From Paraspadella gotoi (Eukaryota > Chaetognatha): a stretch of 64,000 nucleotides of DNA. Each line of letters begins with the position of its first letter. The first letter of the stretch is position 1. The notes beneath the pieces are model-generated. The model saw nothing but the letters and a program-made list of their open reading frames with translations, was not told the origin of the DNA and did not search any database. The stretch lies in assembly GCA_051294375.1 (NCBI GenBank), contig CM119263.1:14745574-14809573 (forward strand), given 5' to 3'. Below, in pieces: positions 1 to 11,836 of the stretch. The position numbers were made by a program, and so were the translations under genes.

Positions 1-1707
1 TTCATCCTCTTCATCTTACTCATCCTCTTCATCCTCTTCAGTCCCCAACGTCACATTTCAACTTCGGAAACGTAACTACAACTCTTTTTCTCTCTTTTAC
101 TTTATTTTTTTTTTATCTAGATCGCGAAGCGTTAATAAGAAGTAGTAATACAATATATACAGTTTAAAAGCAGTTCGCGACTATTATAAACGAGAGAGAA
201 TATGGACGTTTTTGAAGTGTGTCTTCGTTCCACGTTGGTCGGCTTTTATTGCCGCCATGTCGATAGACGTGTCCTCACGAGTTTAACCGTGGGTAAGAGA
301 AAGAGAGAAAGAGAGAGAAAGAGACTAATACCTCCCCTTTATCCCCCCGGCTATTTTTTTTTATCTCCTCCCCATCCTCTTTTCCTATCTCTTCCTCTGT
401 TTTCCCTCGGCTCCTTCTTCCCTTCCTTCTTATCTCACTTCCCAATTGGCCGGTCGTTTGGAGACGATTACTTCTTCATTACCGGGAAATAAACTCGTTT
501 TCACTCTTTCCCTCACAATGTGAAACTCGTGTCTCCTTTCCAGTTTTTTTTCCTTCCGGAATGTGAAACTCACGTTCTCCGAGACACGAGTCTTTCACGA
601 GTCACAACCACAAGATTCTGATAGTTTTCTTTCTAAATCTCGTCCTCTTTTTCTCGTTTCGCTTCGTTTTAAATCATGAGAAAGATTCACGAGGGTCACT
701 CCTTCGATCCAGCAATCGCGATGACCAAAAACAGTCTAAATCCGCCACCGCAGTTTGTACCGTCGTCGTCATTTCTACTCAAAAATCCATCCAAATCCCC
801 ATCCCCTTTTTCCAAATCCATCCAAATCCCCATCCCCTTTTCCTCGCCACGTATAAATCTCTGTCGGCGTCGAAAAGTAGATTTACATTTTCTCCTCGAT
901 CGTTCATCTCCTTCTCGTCTTCTCTTCGCATAAACACACAAAAGAAATTTCTCCTCCTCGCCGACGAGAGAAAAAAAATTGACGCCAGAAATGAAAAGGT
1001 TTTTTATTAATATATTTTTTTTTCGATTTAAGATTTCAAAAGCGTAAATTAGCATTTTCTTTTTTCTCAAGAATTTGGTTCGTGAACGTCGTTTAAAGTG
1101 AATTTCAAGCGACGCGGCGCGATAAAAAAATTCCCGTGAAATTGTTTCTTCAGTATAAATTTTAAAATTACTTGGAAGATCGTTGACGGATTGCATAGTA
1201 ATAGACTTCTTTTACACAGATCACCACTATAGCGTTTGTGGTACCCGGTCCCGTATGTATCTTTGGCGCTAAATTAACACAGTACTTTCACTTTTAACTT
1301 TTCACGTAGTCCCTCCACTTTTTTTCAGTGACGACCTCCCGACCTCATATATCTAACCCTTTTCTTTTTCTCTCCCACCCGCGGTGAAACCCCTCTCCCT
1401 ACTCTTTCCCCCACCCCCCCGTGGTACCTCTTCGCCCTATCCATTCTCCCGACGCCCTCTTCCCCCGGTGGAGACCTCATTCATCTCTCGGCGGCGGGGG
1501 GCGGAAATTCCATATCCTGTTGTCGTGCCGGAATCATTTGGGTCTCCATATAGCGGGAGCCTCTCCCCCACCTCCCCGCGCCGCCTCAAAACTCGCGCGA
1601 GATACAAATGGTCGGACGAAAAAAAAAGGGACCCTTACAACCCTTACAACCCTTACAACCCTATTAATCCGTCCGCCCCAAACTCCCACCCTCCATTCCA
1701 TTTCCAG
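1..1707. other. Non-coding DNA upstream of the first exon
   Basis: No supported gene is visible here. The stretch holds CTTCATCCT-type pyrimidine repeats at the very start and a two-copy tandem repeat of about 30 bp at 785-842 (unit containing TCCATCCAAATCCCCATCCC). A triplicated CCCTTACAA unit lies at about 1633-1660. The last 70 bases before 1708 are C/T-rich and end in TTTCCAG, so they read as the 3' end of an intron. The open frames here are short and of simple composition. Confidence 0.6.
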
Positions 1708-1851
1708 GCTGGTTCAAGACGGTCCAATGGTTCGTGACCCTCTCTCTCTTGCTGATGTTCGCTTCGATGTTGGCCATCGTCTTCAAAGTCTGCACGGGAT
1801 CGGACGGACGCACCTCGCTCGCCTGCACGGGAGTTCTCAACATCATCGTCA
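1708..1851 (+). CDS. Internal exon of a multi-pass (tetraspan/claudin-like) membrane protein
   Basis: The 144-nt segment is preceded by a pyrimidine-rich tract with TTTCCAG and followed by AGTAAGTAG, a strong donor. It is in phase 1 at both ends. It encodes about 47 residues: WFKTVQWFVTLSLLLMFA, then a hydrophobic run to VFKVC, a short polar linker (TGSDGRTSLAC), then TGVLNIIV, the start of another hydrophobic segment. One full membrane span, a short loop and the start of a second span are the pattern of claudin/PMP22/tetraspan-type proteins. That family label is inference from topology, not from a recognised signature. The preceding exon lies outside the window. The next exon may be the one at 42715, because joining the phase-1 ends gives NIIVSVLALVYRCSKDF, a continuous membrane segment. 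A further phase-1 exon could still be missing in between. Confidence 0.6.
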
Positions 1852-2922
1852 GTAAGTAGTGATAATGATTGTGATAGTGATAAAACAATTTGGGGAAAAA
1901 CAAAATTTCTAAACGTTGAATTACATCTTTTAACAATTTTGTTCTTTGTCGTTTGTGATTAGAGTTAGAAATTATGATTTTGGGGTGTGGTACAGAAAGA
2001 CTGGCAACAGAAAATTCGTGTTAATGTTGATTATTATTTGGAATAAAAAGGGTCGGTGTTCTCCCTCGCTGTCAAAATTTCCTTTCTAATGTCATCAAAC
2101 CGGCGCTGATTAATGCATGTAATCAAGTTGGGGGAAAAAAAACTCGGGCACAATTACCTTTCATCCAAAATTCATCGCGCGCGAAAAAAATTATCATATT
2201 TAGAGTATTTCAGATAAAAAAAAGTGTAACCATCCGGTTTTGAGAGGAAATAAAATGTTTAAAAAATGAATTTTCTTTTCGGTTTTTTTTTCCTCCATAA
2301 TATTCGGTTCCTGACGGATGGAAATAATTAGTTTTTAAAGTTTTTCGCCAATATGATGGCGTTTTCTCCAACGTCACGTCAGTGGTGTCGTGCTTTATCG
2401 CCATCAAACCAACCGCATAATAGTTTTCGTCTCGATTCTTTTGCTTTGTCGAGCGTCGACGTAATCAATAATCACCGCCGTTCTCTTCTTTATCTTTTAT
2501 CTTCTGCTTTGAATTTTTATCTTTGTTTCGTGCAACATCATCACCGTCGTCGTCGTGGTCGTCGTCGTCGTCGGCGTCGTCGTCGTCGTCCTCAAACTAT
2601 CGACCCCCATCGTGACATCTTTGCCGTAAGGCCTCACTACTACTACTACTTTTTCACGCCTAAGTCGCTCTTATCGGTTATCGCTCTCATCTCGCTCTCT
2701 GTCATCCTCGAACGAATCGTCTTAATCGCCTCTCTCTCGCGACGTCTTCATCGTCGTCGTCCTCGTCGTCGCCTTAATCAACCCCCATCCCATGCCACGC
2801 CCACTCATTCCTCATTCAAACTTGACGCCCCTTTTATGAAGTTGTGCGACGAGAGAGCGCATACGCGGCCTAAATTTCTTCCTCGCTGCCCTCCTTCCCA
2901 GTTTCTCTCTCTCGTCGTCTCA

Positions 2923-2972
<50 letters not shown>

Positions 2973-3187
2973 ATCTCTCTCTCTCTCTCTCTCACCTCCC
3001 AGAAGTAATGTGATTAGCGGACCTTTGCCTCACAAAATAATATAATATGTACTATCGCTCGATTTCCGGCTGAAAAGAAGGAACGATTTCCGAGAACAAG
3101 TACGTTTTTTTGCTTTGTCTTTCACAATCCCGTATATTTTTTTTCTTTGCTATTTGTCTCTACTGCTCTCTCTGCTCTATATCTCTC

Positions 3188-3241
<54 letters not shown>

Positions 3242-4194
3242 CTCTTCCCCTTTTCGCACCATATCTCGTCATTAGTAACCTCTGCTCATTTACTAACCTC
3301 GGCTTCTGGTCATCTCGGATTATTCGAGGCAAGTATTTCTTCCCTCTCAAAAAAAAAGGGTAATGATGTCGACGGTCGCGATTTTGGGTCAAAAATGTCC
3401 CCTTTTTCGACGAAGGTCACCAATCACCCCCCCTCCAGCTCTCACCCGAATAATTGTTTCAACCCTCTCCGCTCTCCCTCCTTCCTCTCTCTCCTCTCTC
3501 TCCACTCTGCACTCGTCTCCCTCTCTCAACTCTCACCTGCTCCCTCTCTCACCCCTCTCAATCGTCGTCGTCGTCAGTCCCTCTCCCTCTCGCCTCTCTC
3601 TCTCTGCCTCGGCCACATTTTTTTTTCGCGTCGGAATAAAGCGACCTTCAAGAAAATGAGCAAATATCCGCGGCGGCCATTGGCATCGCGAAACGAATAG
3701 AATAGAAATTCGTTTGGTCTCTTCAACGTCGTCATGTTCGGACCTGGGTGTCCGTAGTCCATGAGAGGATTCTCCAAAAACACATTTAGAGACAGAGTGA
3801 GAGAGAGGGAGAGAGAGGGAGATAGAGCGCGTCCTAGATACCTTTGTTCCATATTCATTTCCACTTCCGTCTTGGCTTCAACCAAAAATTTTTTTTTTCA
3901 GGACGGTTGGTTAGTCTCCTCTCCCATCAATAACTTCCATGTTTCATGCATGTCATATATTTCTTCTCTAAATCTCCTCAAATCCATGCCATGTTCTCCG
4001 GCTCCATCTTTTACTCAATCTCGTGTCTCACCTCCGCGCCATATTCCTCATCTCCTTGCATCCGTAATTTCCACATTACATGCCATCTTCTCCTTCGTTA
4101 ATCCCGTCCATGCCATCTTGTCCTCTCTTAATCCCGTCCATGCCATCTTGTCCTCTCTAAATCCCGTCCATGCCATCTTGTCCTCTCTTAATCC
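1852..4194. other. Intron-like non-coding DNA rich in CT and CGT repeats
   Basis: After the donor the sequence is AT-rich. It then holds a (CGT)n tract at about 2546-2592, (CT)n tracts at about 2910-2996 and 3183-3240, and broader pyrimidine-rich DNA to 3610. Open frames here encode Leu-Ser or Arg runs and are products of the repeats. No splice-bounded coding segment was found. Confidence 0.6.
4083..4194 (+). repeat. Tandem repeat, about 29-bp unit, running into a gap
   Basis: Nearly identical copies of a unit containing CCCGTCCATGCCATCTTGTC follow one another and end at a 25-N gap. The unit contains CCATGCCATCTTGTCCTCTC and is followed by TTAAT or AAAAT-like joins. Four copies can be counted; the array may continue inside the gap. 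Related but diverged copies with CATGCCATCTTCTC and CATGCCATGTTCTC precede it from about 3985. Confidence 0.8.
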
Positions 4195-4219
4195 NNNNNN
4201 NNNNNNNNNNNNNNNNNNN
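4195..4219. other. Assembly gap of exactly 25 N
   Basis: This is one of four gaps of exactly 25 N (also at 17220, 22509 and 48265). The fixed size suggests a placeholder set by software rather than a measured gap. Sequence composition changes abruptly across it, from C/T-rich tandem repeat to a T-depleted stretch. Confidence 0.95.
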
Positions 4220-6151
4220 AAGAGAGAAGACTAACGCAACCACGGAGACGGACCCGACAGACAGACCGACACGAGACGCCAGCGCGCAACCGACCAGAAC
4301 CGAACGACCCACACCGAACGACCCGCGAAAAAGCACCACGAACGCCCCGACGCCCGACGCCGCGACGAACAGCACAAACCACACCCACCAGCCCGACGCA
4401 CCCACGAACATATCGACGACCGACCGCGCGACGCCCGGACGACCGACGGGCGAGCTGCACCAGACGCAACACCAGACGTAACTGACGCACCAATGCACCG
4501 GCGGGTAATTGGACGGGGCGGCATTCGGGCTGCGCTGCTTCGAGAGTCGTATCCGTCTGTGTCTTTCGTTATCCCCGACGCCCAGTCCCCTCCAACCGCC
4601 CCCCCGACCATTTCTGCCCGCTTTATAAAAACGACCGTTTGGAAGTATTTGTTTAGTATATCGCCCCTATAGACGAGGACGCGCCTCTCGATAATTAAAC
4701 CTTCAAATCACATGTCACTGTAGAATTTCATTTCAGCTTTCCGCTCAGGTGTTTGTATAGCTCTGCGTCGATGATGCGATAATGAAGGACGGTTTCTTCG
4801 AGATCTCGATCATGAGATGAGACGAAAGAGAGAGATGAGGAGAGAGAGAGAGATGAGAGGAGAGAGACGAGATGAAAGAGAGCAGAGAGGATAGAGAGAG
4901 AGAGAGAGAGAGAAGAAGAGAGAAGAGACGGAGAGAGAGAAGAATGGCTCCCACACAGTTGCATCAGAACTTACAGCCCTCGAAGAGAGGCTGAAGAATC
5001 CGGCGACGACGAGCGAGGCGCGTACAGAATATCGATCCAGAGTCCGTGACTCAGTGAGAGGGATGCTGGCCATCCAGTTCTCGCACGGGTGTGTCCGAAA
5101 TGGCCGAAGATCAGGAGGGGGAGATGAGCCGTCCATCCGGCTGGCTTGTAGGAGGATGGAGCGGTTGGGAGGGGGGAGTGGAACAGAGGAAAGGGAAGGG
5201 AAGGAAAGAGGAATGGCGAATTAGCCAGAGGAACTGCTCGTGAGCGCATTTGTGCGGTGGAATAATGAATCGCCGTCGCCCCGGACGAAAGGGACGATCG
5301 GCTTAAAGCGGTTAACGCGAGGCGAGACGTGGCGATGGCAACAGTTCGGCCGTCATTGCCATGTTTCGTATCCATCCTCCATCGAAACCCCCCCGTTCCC
5401 ATCCGACTTCCAGGGCACTCCGCCGAGGGGTGACGCGCTATGGCTGGCTCGTAGTCACTATGTTGGTACTGCTACGACTGTAACTAACCGACGCCCCTCT
5501 TCAAACGTTCCCTCGGCACAACTCACATTCACCTAACTTCCAGGAACGGCACTCATCGTCGACCTTCCGCCAATCATCCAACGAGCGCGGACGCCAGATG
5601 CGCAGCGCCGATACAACACGCCGATCACGTTAGCCTGCCGGGGCTTCGGCGTGTTCGCGCGTGTCACTTTAGGCGGCCGATCTGCCAGTCGAATTCGGCG
5701 GGGAGAGCGGAGGCGGGAAGGAGATGGGAGGGGATGGCGACGGGGGGCGTTGGTTTGGTAAACAGCGAAGCTGGAAATACGGAAGTGGAGGCTTGGAAAG
5801 ATGGCAAGGTGGACGGGTATTAAGAGAGGACAGAGATGGCAATGGACACTCGCGCACAGGGAATTTTATGAGAGCCGCCAAGATGCAACGTGTGCACGGG
5901 ATTGGGCACGTCTCCGGCGCCGAGACGGTGCTGCCGGGTGGAACTGATGAACAATGTTTTATGGGCAGCGAAGCACCCATTGAATCGTAAGGAGCTTCTA
6001 CAGAAAAAAAAACAAACAAAAACTTCTGCTAAAATATTACAATTTCTATTGTATGATTGTAAGTATTTCTTCCTGTCTGTTCCTTCTAAAATTTAGCTCA
6101 GAAGGCTTTTCTCGGCTGCAATCTTCTTTCTTCCTTCCTTCCTTCCTTCCT
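4220..6151. other. Non-coding DNA with a T-depleted tract and a GA tract
   Basis: From 4220 to about 4480 the plus strand contains almost no T and is built from CGAC, CCGAC and ACCAC words. From 4820 to 4945 it is GA-rich. From 4960 to 5990 it is GC-rich unique DNA. Two weak exon-like segments lie there. One follows CTTCCAG at about 5415 and can be read as ALRRGVTRYGWLVVTMLVLL. The other follows CTTCCAG at about 5545. Neither has a supported frame continuation, so I do not call them genes. A TTCC repeat runs into the gap at 6152. Confidence 0.5.
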
Positions 6152-6320
6152 NNNNNNNNNNNNNNNNNNNNNNNNNNNNNNNNNNNNNNNNNNNNNNNNN
6201 NNNNNNNNNNNNNNNNNNNNNNNNNNNNNNNNNNNNNNNNNNNNNNNNNNNNNNNNNNNNNNNNNNNNNNNNNNNNNNNNNNNNNNNNNNNNNNNNNNNN
6301 NNNNNNNNNNNNNNNNNNNN
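6152..6320. other. Assembly gap (169 N)
   Basis: The run of N interrupts a TTCC tetranucleotide repeat on its left and is followed by CTTTCTTATC. It probably hides the rest of a simple repeat. Confidence 0.95.
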
Positions 6321-6611
6321 CTTTCTTATCTATTTTTCTCTCTCAAGGAACCAAGGAGGCGCTCGACCTCTTATTTCCCGCCTTTAATGTCGAGAGCGAA
6401 AGAAATAACGTAAAAAAAAGAAAGAAAGATACATTGGGAGAAAGCAAGTGAGATATGGAGAAAAAGATGAGACATTTTTTTACAAATGGACGGAAAGGAT
6501 TCTGCCATCGCGTTTTAAGATAATTTTTTAGTCACGAGATTACGAAAACCAAAAATTTGAATTGTTATTTATGTCGTCTTCCGACAAAGAAATTGCCATC
6601 ATCTAGAACTC

Positions 6612-6945
6612 NNNNNNNNNNNNNNNNNNNNNNNNNNNNNNNNNNNNNNNNNNNNNNNNNNNNNNNNNNNNNNNNNNNNNNNNNNNNNNNNNNNNNNNNN
6701 NNNNNNNNNNNNNNNNNNNNNNNNNNNNNNNNNNNNNNNNNNNNNNNNNNNNNNNNNNNNNNNNNNNNNNNNNNNNNNNNNNNNNNNNNNNNNNNNNNNN
6801 NNNNNNNNNNNNNNNNNNNNNNNNNNNNNNNNNNNNNNNNNNNNNNNNNNNNNNNNNNNNNNNNNNNNNNNNNNNNNNNNNNNNNNNNNNNNNNNNNNNN
6901 NNNNNNNNNNNNNNNNNNNNNNNNNNNNNNNNNNNNNNNNNNNNN
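6612..6945. other. Assembly gap (334 N)
   Basis: The run of N is followed at 6946 by a (GTCGTCGGC)n tract that ends in GTCGAGGTGAGA, a donor-like sequence. The tract could be the end of a serine/alanine-rich exon (SSASSASSAFSGSSSS) or a plain CGT repeat. This cannot be decided without the missing bases. Confidence 0.95.
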
Positions 6946-7916
6946 GTCGTCGGCGTCGTCGGCGTCGTCGGCGTTCTCGGGATCGTCGTCGTCGAGGTGA
7001 GAAATTATTTTCCGGCGGCGATGTGTCGCGCGGTCAAGTATCGCGGTTTTGCGATAAGCGTCGCTCGACGAAGACGAAAATCAACGATCGAAATCGCGAG
7101 ATTCCAAATTTCGTTTCCACTGAGACGAAAAAAATTGAGGAGGAATCGTGATGGGGTGAGGCGAAGGAGGTGAGTCCAGGTGAGCCGATAAATCGCCACT
7201 TTCCAGCCAGGTCGAGGACCGCTTCAATTCCAAAAGACTGAAATGATATAGAAAAAGATGCCATTCTTCTGAAGAAGCGATGTCGAGGGGGAACTGACAG
7301 AAGGTTCGAGAAAAAGGATATTTCGCATCAAGTTTGTGAGAAATCTATAACTGCGATGACCGTACCCGTCCATCTACCCGTCCATCTACATTAACCATAA
7401 AAAGGGAATCGGATTCTCCCTTCTTTCTCGTTCCCCACTCCATAGCGCCATGAAAAGGTCGAAGCGTACTTCCCTCTCCCGGGTCTGGAAACCCTAGCGA
7501 TGCCCGCATCGTTCGACGGCCATTTTGTCGGCACGCGGTCCCCTTTTTTCGTAATAACTCTCTCGCCCGCAAGAGTCGTGATCAGCGTGAGCTGCGTGAG
7601 TGGTATGAGCGGCGTGACTCTTTCCGATCGACTTTCGAAAACCCGAGACTGTGATTCATGGTTGGAGAGTGGGTTGGGTGTGTGGGTGGGTTGGGTGTGT
7701 GGGTGGCTAGATTGGGCGTAAATGGGGGGCTGGTGCGTTGTTGAGATTTGATGACATTTCGAGTTCGATCAGTGATGGAGCGAAGATCAGTGATGGAGCG
7801 AAGATCAGTGATGGAGCGAAGATCGATGAGAAGCAGCGAAGATAAATCATTTATCTCGTCGAAACTAATTGCGCGCCGATGAGAGAATCACGTCCGTTGA
7901 AATTATTTTCGAGACA
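6946..7916. other. Unique DNA with two short tandem repeats, no supported gene
   Basis: The stretch holds the end of the CGTCGG repeat, then mixed-composition DNA. An 18-bp GTGGGTTGGGTGTGTGGG-type duplication lies at about 7670-7706, and a perfect 18-bp tandem repeat at 7767-7820. No open frame here has splice sites or a recognisable sequence. Confidence 0.5.
7767..7820 (+). repeat. Perfect 18-bp tandem repeat, three copies
   Basis: The unit GATCAGTGATGGAGCGAA occurs three times without a mismatch and is followed by GATCGATGAG. The perfect identity suggests recent expansion. Confidence 0.95.
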
Positions 7917-8205
7917 NNNNNNNNNNNNNNNNNNNNNNNNNNNNNNNNNNNNNNNNNNNNNNNNNNNNNNNNNNNNNNNNNNNNNNNNNNNNNNNNNNNN
8001 NNNNNNNNNNNNNNNNNNNNNNNNNNNNNNNNNNNNNNNNNNNNNNNNNNNNNNNNNNNNNNNNNNNNNNNNNNNNNNNNNNNNNNNNNNNNNNNNNNNN
8101 NNNNNNNNNNNNNNNNNNNNNNNNNNNNNNNNNNNNNNNNNNNNNNNNNNNNNNNNNNNNNNNNNNNNNNNNNNNNNNNNNNNNNNNNNNNNNNNNNNNN
8201 NNNNN
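7917..8205. other. Assembly gap (289 N)
   Basis: The run of N lies between unique DNA (left) and AGAGAGAAG (right). A GA tract is probably hidden in it. Confidence 0.95.
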
Positions 8206-8685
8206 AGAGAGAAGATTGATTAAGGGTCGTTTTCCCCTTCGGAGGACGGAAGTGGCGCTTAAAGGGCGTGGCGCCCGAAACATCCGCCGCGCATGACCGC
8301 GCTGGCGTCGCGCCCGCGCTCATAAAGTGCTGGTCTGCTAGTGAATTGAGAGCGCCGAGGTATCCGGCGTCGTCGGCGTCATCGCGCGCGCGGTGGGAAT
8401 CGTCTTTGTCGCCGGGCGGTGTCGTCGGGGGCGTCGGGGGCGCGGTGATTAGCAGGAGAATGACGTCGCGGACGCCGTCCTTCTCGTCCTGGTCGTCGTC
8501 TGGGTTGTCTTCGCCGTCCCATTTTGTCGTCGTCGTCGTCTTCGTTGTCGTCGTCGATTTTTTTTGTAGCTTTTGTCTGCGACGGTTGGTGCTGTTGTTG
8601 TCGTTGTAGCCTTTCAACCTGTGGCCTTTGAACGTCTTTGTTGTTGGCGTCGAATTGTCGATTATCCCGTCGTTGCCTTTTTTCT

Positions 8686-8716
<31 letters not shown>

Positions 8717-8810
8717 GGTTTCCATTATCTCCGACATCGTCACAGGCTCGTTCAGGTTGCCTTGACAAAGATGCGACATCCATATGAATATCAAATCATG
8801 ATTCCAGAGA

Positions 8811-8887
<77 letters not shown>

Positions 8888-9799
8888 GGGCAAAGGATAA
8901 TTTCCCACTTCATGACGACAAGTCGTGTCGATGTTCTCTTCATTTTTTTTCCCGCCAAATAGAAATTAAGGATAACGATGGAGAGAAGATGGAGTTTAAA
9001 TGATGTTGATGTTGTTGCAGTTTTATTATTGATTTAAGTGAGCAATTCACGGAAATTTCAAACCGTCAACTACCGTAAACTAAATCTATAAGTGAGAGAG
9101 AGAAAAAAAAATCTTCTCCTCGGCGCCCTTTGTAAGAAGAAGGAAAAAATCTTCCATTATTTGATGTCAGCTCACGTCATCTCAAATCGGTTGAACGAGG
9201 GAAAGGGGGAGGGGGCGTTGAAGTAGGGTAGAAGAGAAAGGGATTTGTGGGAAGTGGGGCGAGAGGAATAGCTTGAGCGAAATATGTATGTAGTTTATAG
9301 TGCGATTAGTATTTAATACGATAAATAAGCGCTGGAAATGTGAAACGAGAACAGTTAGATATAGTTTGTAAATAGGAGATGTATTAAAAGAACCGGATGC
9401 CAAAAATTTAATTAACTACGTACTTCAAAACAATTTTGATTTAGATATTTGAATATAATCTTTCAGCATGATTGGATTTTACTGCATTTAAATGCTATTT
9501 ATACACCATTTGGCCCCTTCATGCCTATCAACCTCAGATTCCCCTCTCGTCGTAAAAACTCAAACTGGAAATAAAAAACACGCGATGAGAATAAAAAACT
9601 GAGAAATAAAAAAAGGGATGGAAATATAGGTTTTTTTTACTGCGCCGCTGGCGTTACTCGTCGTTGTCATGACGATGTCGTCGTCGTCGTCGTCGTCGCT
9701 TTCGTTATCAGCGGAGCGAAATCGCCCACTCTCCTTTGTTTCTCTGCTTTGTTGTGGTCATTTTCATACATTGCTCGCTCTCTCTCTCTCTCTCTCTCT
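8206..9799. other. CGT/GTC-rich DNA and a long GA microsatellite
   Basis: The region from about 8360 to 8720 is dominated by (GTC)n and (CGT)n words. A near-pure (GA)n tract of about 75 bp follows at 8807-8884. On the minus strand one frame stays open from 8908 into the gap, encoding LS repeats, threonine runs and acidic runs. I regard it as a by-product of the trinucleotide repeats. The part from about 9000 to 9660 is AT-rich and featureless, and (CT)n runs into the next gap. Confidence 0.5.
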
Positions 9800-10081
9800 N
9801 NNNNNNNNNNNNNNNNNNNNNNNNNNNNNNNNNNNNNNNNNNNNNNNNNNNNNNNNNNNNNNNNNNNNNNNNNNNNNNNNNNNNNNNNNNNNNNNNNNNN
9901 NNNNNNNNNNNNNNNNNNNNNNNNNNNNNNNNNNNNNNNNNNNNNNNNNNNNNNNNNNNNNNNNNNNNNNNNNNNNNNNNNNNNNNNNNNNNNNNNNNNN
10001 NNNNNNNNNNNNNNNNNNNNNNNNNNNNNNNNNNNNNNNNNNNNNNNNNNNNNNNNNNNNNNNNNNNNNNNNNNNNNNNNN
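9800..10081. other. Assembly gap (282 N)
   Basis: The run of N follows a (CT)n tract and precedes CGTCGGCGGCGGCG, so it joins two simple repeats. Confidence 0.95.
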
Positions 10082-10159
10082 CGTCGGCGGCGGCGTTATG
10101 GACTTTCGCTCGATGGGTTCGAGCGAAAAAAGTTATTAACGGCGTCGTTGAAAAGGGAA

Positions 10160-10428
10160 TCACGTGATTGGACAGCGCCGTTTAAAAAACCGAATCACGT
10201 GATAGCACGGCGCCTCGTCCGAGTTCTAGATCGGCGTCGTTCTCGACGCAGGATGACGCCGATTCCCCGAGTCGACGCCGCTGATCTAGAGAAGAGTCGG
10301 CGTCGATGATCTCGCGATTCGTCGTCGCTTAGTATCTCGCGGAGATTCGGCGCCGTAGACGATAAACAGTAGTCGATCGCGCGATTCGGCGACTTTGATC
10401 ACGTGACCCGGGGACTCTGATCACGTGA
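10160..10428 (+). promoter_or_regulatory. Cluster of four palindromic TCACGTGA E-boxes
   Basis: The palindrome TCACGTGA occurs at 10160-10167, 10195-10202, 10399-10406 and 10421-10428, within a CpG-rich stretch (10082-10500). The last two sit in the contexts GATCACGTGACCC and GATCACGTGACGC. Palindromic CACGTG with flanking T and A is the known binding site of bHLH-zip factors of the Myc/Max, USF and MITF/TFEB groups. Four sites in 270 bp is far above chance. No gene start next to it was recognised, so the target is unknown. Regulatory function is inference. Confidence 0.5.
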
Positions 10429-10570
10429 CGCTGCCGGAACGAACGTGCTATCCGAGTCACGGCTCCCTCGAGAGAAATCACGTCCGTTCGACATTTTGTT
10501 CGAAAAGCGGAAGTCGGATCGGAACGGAATCGGGGAAAAATAAAAGACAAACGGGAAACGGGAAACAGGA

Positions 10571-10620
10571 ACAGAAACGGGAACAGAAACGGGAACAGAA
10601 ACGGGAACAGAAACGGGAAC
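10571..10620 (+). repeat. 12-bp tandem repeat (ACAGAAACGGGA)
   Basis: Four uninterrupted units of ACAGAAACGGGA are followed by degenerate GGAAC and GGAAAC words. DNA to about 10960 remains rich in diverged GGAAAC/GGAAAA words, as though a longer array had decayed. Confidence 0.85.
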
Positions 10621-11729
10621 GGGAACCGACCACGTAAATATAAAAAAAAAACAACAAATAAGGATAAAACGGAAAATGGCATCAAAATGACTAATGAGCA
10701 ATGAAAAAATATGACAGAATTGAAAAAAGGAAACGAGGAAATCAAAGACGTGAAAACTGGAAAAACGAACAACGACGCCCGACAAGTGATAAACGGATAA
10801 AATTAAAGCAGAAATTTGAAAAATGGAAAAGATAGAACAGACATCGCGAAACGGGAAGGCTGAAAAAAGGGACCAAGAAAATTTTGAAAGTGATGTGGGA
10901 AAACTGGAAACGGAAACGTGAAAGTCGGAAAGTGGAAACGAGTGAATGGTGAGGGGGGAGAGAATATTTAATGCACTTTTAGCAACAATGGTTGAAACCT
11001 TCAGCTATTTGTTTTTGTTAAGTAGTAAAAGCATCCAGTCACGTTTCGCAAAAATAGTCGCGGATAGCGAGAGCAAAGAAAATGACGTTCCCCTTTTAAA
11101 GTCTCCAGACTGATGGTCCACCTTTATAACCTTCTCTGCGTCCCAGTGCTCAAACCCTTCCCTCCTTTCCAAAGCAGCGCAACTCAACGCCTCATCGCTT
11201 CTCCTCTTGAAAACCTGTCCGCCTGTCCGCCTGTCTGCCCGACCGCCTGTCCGCCTTTCCGCCCGACCACCGTCCGCCTCGAGGCGACAATAGAAGAAAC
11301 GATTTTCACCGCGATTCTCCTCTTTTCTCATAACATTTTTCATTTCCGAGTCAATGGTCAAAAAAAGGAGAGCGAGGAAAAAAAAAAGGAGGAAAGGAGA
11401 AATGGATAGACGGAGGAAAAGAAGGAAAAAAATATCATTTTCGAGGAGAACTTCTTATCCCTTTTTTTTTTAAAGGGAAAAAAAAAAGGAAATGAAAATA
11501 AAAAGTATGAGAAAAAAAAAGAGTCGTGGGGGAAAAATGGCGATTGAGAATGGGACGCCATTTATTCCAGTTAAAGGATCATTCGAGTTCCGTGAGTCAA
11601 ATGAATACAATCCATCTCACAACTCTCACGCTCTGTCGTCTCTCATCTTACATTGAAATTTTTTCTCTCTCTCATCGTCTCTCGTCTCTCTCTCATCTCT
11701 CATCCTCTCTCTCTCTCTCCTCTCTCTCG

Positions 11730-11760
<31 letters not shown>

Positions 11761-11836
11761 TGTATTTTTTATTTTCCTTTCTTTTACATCTCCTCAATTC
11801 CTCCTCCCACTCACCTTATTCTCCCCTTCCTTTTGT
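10621..11836. other. Purine-rich and CT-rich non-coding DNA
   Basis: The stretch has A/G-rich DNA to 10980, a GTCCGCCT-type octamer repeat at about 11217-11275, poly-A/GA tracts (11360-11520) and a (CT)n tract at about 11660-11758. No gene is supported. Confidence 0.55.

Noticed and set aside
4157-4498. Valine/glycine-rich minus-strand frames that look membrane-like
   Set aside because: They come from the T-depleted plus strand, several frames are open at once, and they cross a gap.
5415-5640. Two exon-like segments after CTTCCAG, one with a hydrophobic stretch
   Set aside because: No donor-acceptor combination gives a continuous frame that I can defend, and neither joins in phase to 1708-1851 with a recognisable product.
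7865-8908. Long minus-strand open frame with threonine, asparagine and acidic runs
   Set aside because: One third is N, and the rest is translated GA and GTC repeats. A different frame is equally open. No conserved domain or splice site supports it.
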